From positions 6,770,501 to 6,834,500 of the forward strand of contig OU015663.1 in assembly GCA_907165275.2 (NCBI GenBank): a stretch of DNA of 64,000 nucleotides. The letters run 5' to 3'. The translations under genes were made by a program, and so were the position numbers. The notes below the pieces were generated by a model. It was not told where the DNA came from. It was given only the letters and a program-made list of their open reading frames with translations, and made no database searches. The stretch is from Zygaena filipendulae. Lineage: Eukaryota > Arthropoda > Insecta > Lepidoptera > Zygaenidae. Within the stretch, counting starts at the first letter, position 1; every line of letters begins with the position of its first letter. Positions 60,257 through 64,000 of this stretch are shown here, in pieces.

Positions 60257-61503
60257 TGAGCTCTATCGACTTTATCCTAACCCGTTTAGGAGACATTGGA
60301 CATCTCAATCGTAACGATATGTCCAAGTTTTTAAAGACCCTTCTGTCAAAATGTTTCTTCGTAGCTTGATATTAGTTTTCCACTCACCTCTCATTAAAGA
60401 GAATAAAATAAATATATAAAATAAATCGTTTATATGACGCACGAGATTTGGTCAAAATAATTACGACATCACAAAGAATTTGGATATAAAAAACGCTTCC
60501 ACTAGTAAAAAATCTCTAAAAAGACGTTTTTGCTACATTGATGAAGTTTTTTCTTCTGTTTCTAAAATTAAAAATAAAAACTATTTAATTAAGCCTGCAT
60601 TAACATTTATCAAAAAGTTTATATAGGTAGGTACCTGCCCATTACCTACACTGCCTATAGTAATTAGCAATTTCATTCGTCCAAAAATTATATAAATGAC
60701 GTTTCGAGCTGATTACTTCTGTGTCCTCCAAAAGCTCCAAAAATATTTTGCAAACGTGCAGTGTGTTTTTTGTTTTAAATAAACAAACGGAGAAAGGCTC
60801 ACCAAAGATATTTTTCAAAAATTAAGCTCCTGTGCTATACCAGTGCTACGAAAAATACATTAGGCTACTAAGGTGTTTTTCGTAGCACTGATTGCACTTG
60901 CACCATGGTTTACAAATGAATGCTAAATACTTACTTGAAACTGGCTAAAGGCATTTTTCATTTTATGTCAAAGTCGGAAAAAAGAAGAAAAAAAATCTTC
61001 TTCTTCTTCTTTAATAATGGCGTCTATAATTATAATTTGCCAATGACAATGTTTCTTAATAAAAACAATCTCTTCATCTACTTCTTCAATTATGGCGAAA
61101 CGCCAATGACAATGTTAGATTGTTCCCCAAGTTAAAACATGACTCTCTTGAAAGTCAGTTTCCTGCTCAGGGTCCAAAATGGATGCTGAAAAGTGACTGA
61201 AATAACGAAAAACGTGACACGCGTGTTTTCGATACGGCTTTCACTCGTCAACAACCAGAAAAAAAAAAAATCTCAACTGACAGCTGATGAACAGCTGATT
61301 CTTGATTGACAAGTGACAACTTGACAAGTGACAATGACAACTGTCAGCTGTGGGGAGGCGGTGCCGCGGTGGGCGGTTGCTTTGCTAGCGGTAGCGGGCA
61401 ACGGCAAGTCCATTATTTTTAATTTTTCAAGGATTTAAACTTTAAATATTTTTATTTACAGCATTATTATTTTGGTTTGTAACTAACGGTAGGTACAATC
61501 AAA
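60257..61503. promoter_or_regulatory. Divergent promoter region of the TSSK-type kinase and Sec10
   Basis: AT-rich with a repeat fragment at 61005-61150 (related to 238-300) and, next to Sec10, a GC-richer block (61330-61410, 'ggggaggcggtgccgcggtg') that looks like a housekeeping promoter or 5'UTR. Repeated 'gacaagtgaca' and 'acagctgat' direct repeats lie at 61275-61350. No TATA box was singled out. Confidence 0.4.
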
Positions 61504-62803
61504 ATGTTAAACCAATATATGAGAGAATTGGAACAAGTAAGTTACAGTTACTTATGTATTAAATAAAAAGCTTACGACAAAATACCATAAATAAATCATG
61601 TTATAAAAAATCATTTTAGGAACCATTTGACGCTGATGAGTTTCTGGAAAGAATGGTACGACGAAGTATGCAGGAAACTGGCATGAAAGAAGACCAGTTT
61701 GATCCAAAAGAGATACATGATGTATTTACCCAGTCTATTCAGTATCTTAAGGTTAAAAAATTATTGCTTTTCATATTCAACAAAAACTAGAAGTTACAAA
61801 TTGATTACAGAATTAGTAATTTGTTAAATAGGAATTACAAGAGAAGCAAGAGAGGAAATGTGTTCGACTCGAGCAAGCAGTACAGGAAGAGGAAAAAATA
61901 TATGGTGCTAAACTATCTGAGATTGTTGACCAACATACTGTGAGTTGATATAATATTTTTTTTCTGGATGCACTTTTTATCCCTAAAAATAGTGTTCAAG
62001 TAAAGAAATATTCTTTTATAAAGAATAATCAATTTACAAATTATTTTTTTATCATGGTTGTATAATGTCTGTGCACAGTAAAAAATATCAAAATATTAGA
62101 ATTTTTTTTATTTAGTTAAAATAAAAACAAACTTTATTTTTTTATTTATTACATGCCCATGAAAGCTAGTCCTTCAGCCAAACAAACATTTATTTCTATT
62201 TTTTTTTTAATAATCCACATCACAACTCACAGATCTACTTGATCCCACAGTAAGCTATTATTAGCTTGTGTCGTGGAAACCAAGCAAATGTGGTATATAC
62301 TACATAGAATTACTTATATGTTATACTATAGATATATTTAAACACACCCAGACTGAAAAATGGAACCCTGTGTTCATCACACAAAGTCCACCCCCACCGG
62401 GAATCGAACCCGGAACCCCTTGATTAGCGGGTAGGCATGGTGACCTCTGCGCCAATCGGGTCATCAAAGTCGTCGTTCTATAAGGTTTGCCATCTTCTTC
62501 GAAATCAAGGTTCAAATTCAATTAATCTTTTCAAGTACCTATATTATTTCATAGAAAGTGCCATATTTGGGATGAACTGTACAGTATATTTTCTCTTTTT
62601 TTCAGCACTGTGTAAATGTATTCAGCACACTGGATGAGCGCATGTCTCGCTGTGGGGGCAGAGCCCTTGATGTGGCAGAGAAGCTTGGAGCTGCACGCGC
62701 ACCTCGGGCTAGAGCTGCGGCCGCTCGCGACTTACTTTCACACCTTGCACACTTCCTGAGCCCTGGACCTGTTTTGTCTGACCTGTTCAATAATCCAAAT
62801 AAG
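61504..62803 (+). CDS. Sec10: Sec10/EXOC5, exocyst subunit, N-terminal exons (continues past window)
   Basis: The exocyst tethers secretory vesicles to the plasma membrane. Exons 61504-61536, 61620-61751, 61832-61939 and 62606-62803, all phase 0 with proper splice sites, give the first 157 residues. Match to the EXOC5 N-terminus: EPFDADEFLERMVRR (EEPFVADEYIERLVWR in the human protein), FDPKEIHDVFTQSIQYLKEL, a coiled-coil ERKCVRLEQAVQEEEKIY, then FSTLDERMSRCGGRALDVAEKLG and RARAAAARDLLSHLAHFLSP. The next exon probably begins at 63999, after 'ctttacag' at the window end, with CT as the first two bases of a Leu codon. Intron 61940-62605 holds a SINE. Exon 62606-62803 is GC-rich and arginine/alanine-rich. 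Confidence 0.92.
62209..62463 (-). repeat. tRNA-derived SINE, copy 2
   Basis: Minus-strand head has the B box GGTTCGATTCCCGG (around 62397-62410) and an A-box-like TGGCGCAGAGGTCACCATGC (62433-62455). The body shares 'acagatctacttgatccca' and 'gtggaaacc' with copy 1 (14523-14732). It lies in intron 3 of Sec10. It is not a functional tRNA because no anticodon arm or acceptor stem closes. Confidence 0.8.
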
Positions 62804-63280
62804 GTAAATATTGTCGCTGAAGTTCTAACACCACGGAAGTCAAATTATGCAACTTTTCAGGAGAGCAAAAATACCTGTTTCATTTTGCATCAAACAACTA
62901 TTTAAAGTTAGGTTTATTCAATATACGAATTATTAAAATATCTATAATTCATGTAGGCACATTTAAATTTTAAAACAAAATTATTTTGTTGCAATTCCCT
63001 ATCGAATAAAATAAGGAACGTATTTCGACGACGATATGATTGCTGGTTCAAGATGTAACACTATTACTGTTGTAATATTTTATGTGTTATTTCAAGATTC
63101 AACAAGAACTTTTAACACCCTTGAGCATAAATTACATACTTAATTTTTTATCTATCTATTTCCTGAATACATAATATGACTTCAATCTTAATTATTTAGA
63201 TATTAGCTGTTAGTATGTGTATAAGTTACCATTACACCTAACAACCACATTACAGCTCAGTCTTATATTTCTCTGTGTAA

Positions 63281-63734
63281 TCTATACATATAACATGCTG
63301 TCCTAAATGACTGACTGACGGATCAATGCTCAGCCTAAACACTCTGATCGTAGAAACCTGAAACTTGGAGGGTGTGTTCTTTGTATGATGTAGGCATCCG
63401 ATAAGAAAGGATTTTTGAAAATTCTACCCCTAAGGGGCCTAAGTTTTGTGGCGACCCCTACGCCACAAGTCACGAACTACAACGAAGCGACGAGTACTAG
63501 CTATATGGAAAGTCTTGAATCGCGCTAACTTTCACACTGCGCTACATATATGCGACCTTCGACGACCTACAGTCGGAGCCGCGGTTTCCCGGGCATACCA
63601 CCTCGCCCGGCGGGAAGCTTCCCATTTGGTGGCGGTCGAGCCATATCGACCATCCTGCTCCCGCTGCAGTTTGTATGAAACAATTCCGCGGGAACTCCGA
63701 AATTATCGCGGGTGAAACCGCGCGGGACAGTTAA
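63281..63734 (+). mobile_element. Helitron-like element in Sec10 intron
   Basis: Starts TCtatacatataacatgctg and has 'actgactgacggatcaatgc' and 'acctgaaacttggagg'. Ends with 'gcgggaactccgaaattatc' and hairpin 'cgcgggtgaaaccgcgcg' plus 'ggacagTTAA' (one base off CTAA). Third Helitron subfamily of the window. Confidence 0.6.
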
Positions 63735-64000
63735 TTATTATTATTTTATTTACTATCCCTAGCAAATTTCAAATTGGTAATTGTTAGTTATCATGATAAT
63801 TATTTATAGAAGAAGTTCATAAAATATCAAAAACATCTATTATTCCCTTTAACTTTTATAAAAATGACTTATAAGCGCTTATAAGTTATAACATATCCTG
63901 ATTCATTGAAGATTTCCCTAGGAAATCCTACTTCCTAAAATGTGTACAAGTAAAAATTGGCAACATTAGCAAATAGTAATCAGTTTATAACTTTACAGCT

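Noticed and set aside
62390..62463. tRNA-like sequence on the minus strand
   Set aside because: Has A- and B-box-like parts but no closed acceptor or anticodon stems, and a second copy has the same attached body; it is the head of a SINE.

Overview
The window is a piece of an AT-rich, intron-containing insect nuclear genome, most likely a moth or butterfly (Lepidoptera). The indications are insect-type gene models with GT-AG introns, many short 'taggta/cctac' runs, a dense load of Helitron-like repeats (5' TC, 3' GC-rich hairpin followed by CTAG or CTAA), tRNA-derived SINEs, and a repeat family bounded by 'aaccgacttccaaaaa'. No assembly or database was available, so the species is not assigned.

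Layout. (1) 1-18851, plus strand: the 3' half of a Dscam-family cell-surface receptor in 22 exons whose phases all agree (rest of Ig8, Ig9, FN3-1 to 4, Ig10, FN3-5 and 6, transmembrane segment, cytoplasmic tail). A long AT-rich stretch follows, probably its 3'UTR, to about 21531. (2) 24634-25650, minus: an intact single-exon NDRG/MESK2-type gene, probably a retrocopy. (3) 27759-35182, plus: a 14-exon gene reconstructed here that encodes a predicted secreted protein of 687 residues. It consists of a signal peptide and a REJ-like (polycystin-1/receptor-for-egg-jelly) region, with no membrane segment. (4) 40321-43632, minus: Max, the bHLH-leucine-zipper partner of Myc, in 5 exons. (5) 45144-46278, plus: a two-exon gene for a small helical protein of unknown function, head-to-head with Max. 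(6) 50393-51550 and 52176-58366, plus: two tandem genes for small secreted proteins with identical intron phases. (7) 59210-60256, minus: an intronless TSSK-type protein kinase. (8) 61504 onward, plus: the 5' end of the exocyst gene Sec10/EXOC5, which runs off the window.

Between and inside the genes lie transposable elements: a decayed Tc1 element, a Harbinger remnant interrupted by two MITEs (one inside the other) and by a hAT-like element, several long-inverted-repeat MITEs, Helitron fragments and SINEs. Two insertions can be checked inside the window because a homologous copy without the insertion is also present.

The genes form no obvious pathway. Several candidates have relatives linked to reproduction (TSSK, REJ domain, an intronless retrocopy), so a testis- or gamete-biased neighbourhood is possible, but that is inference only. 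The least expected content is the stand-alone secreted REJ-type gene and the neighbouring pair of small secreted-protein genes.
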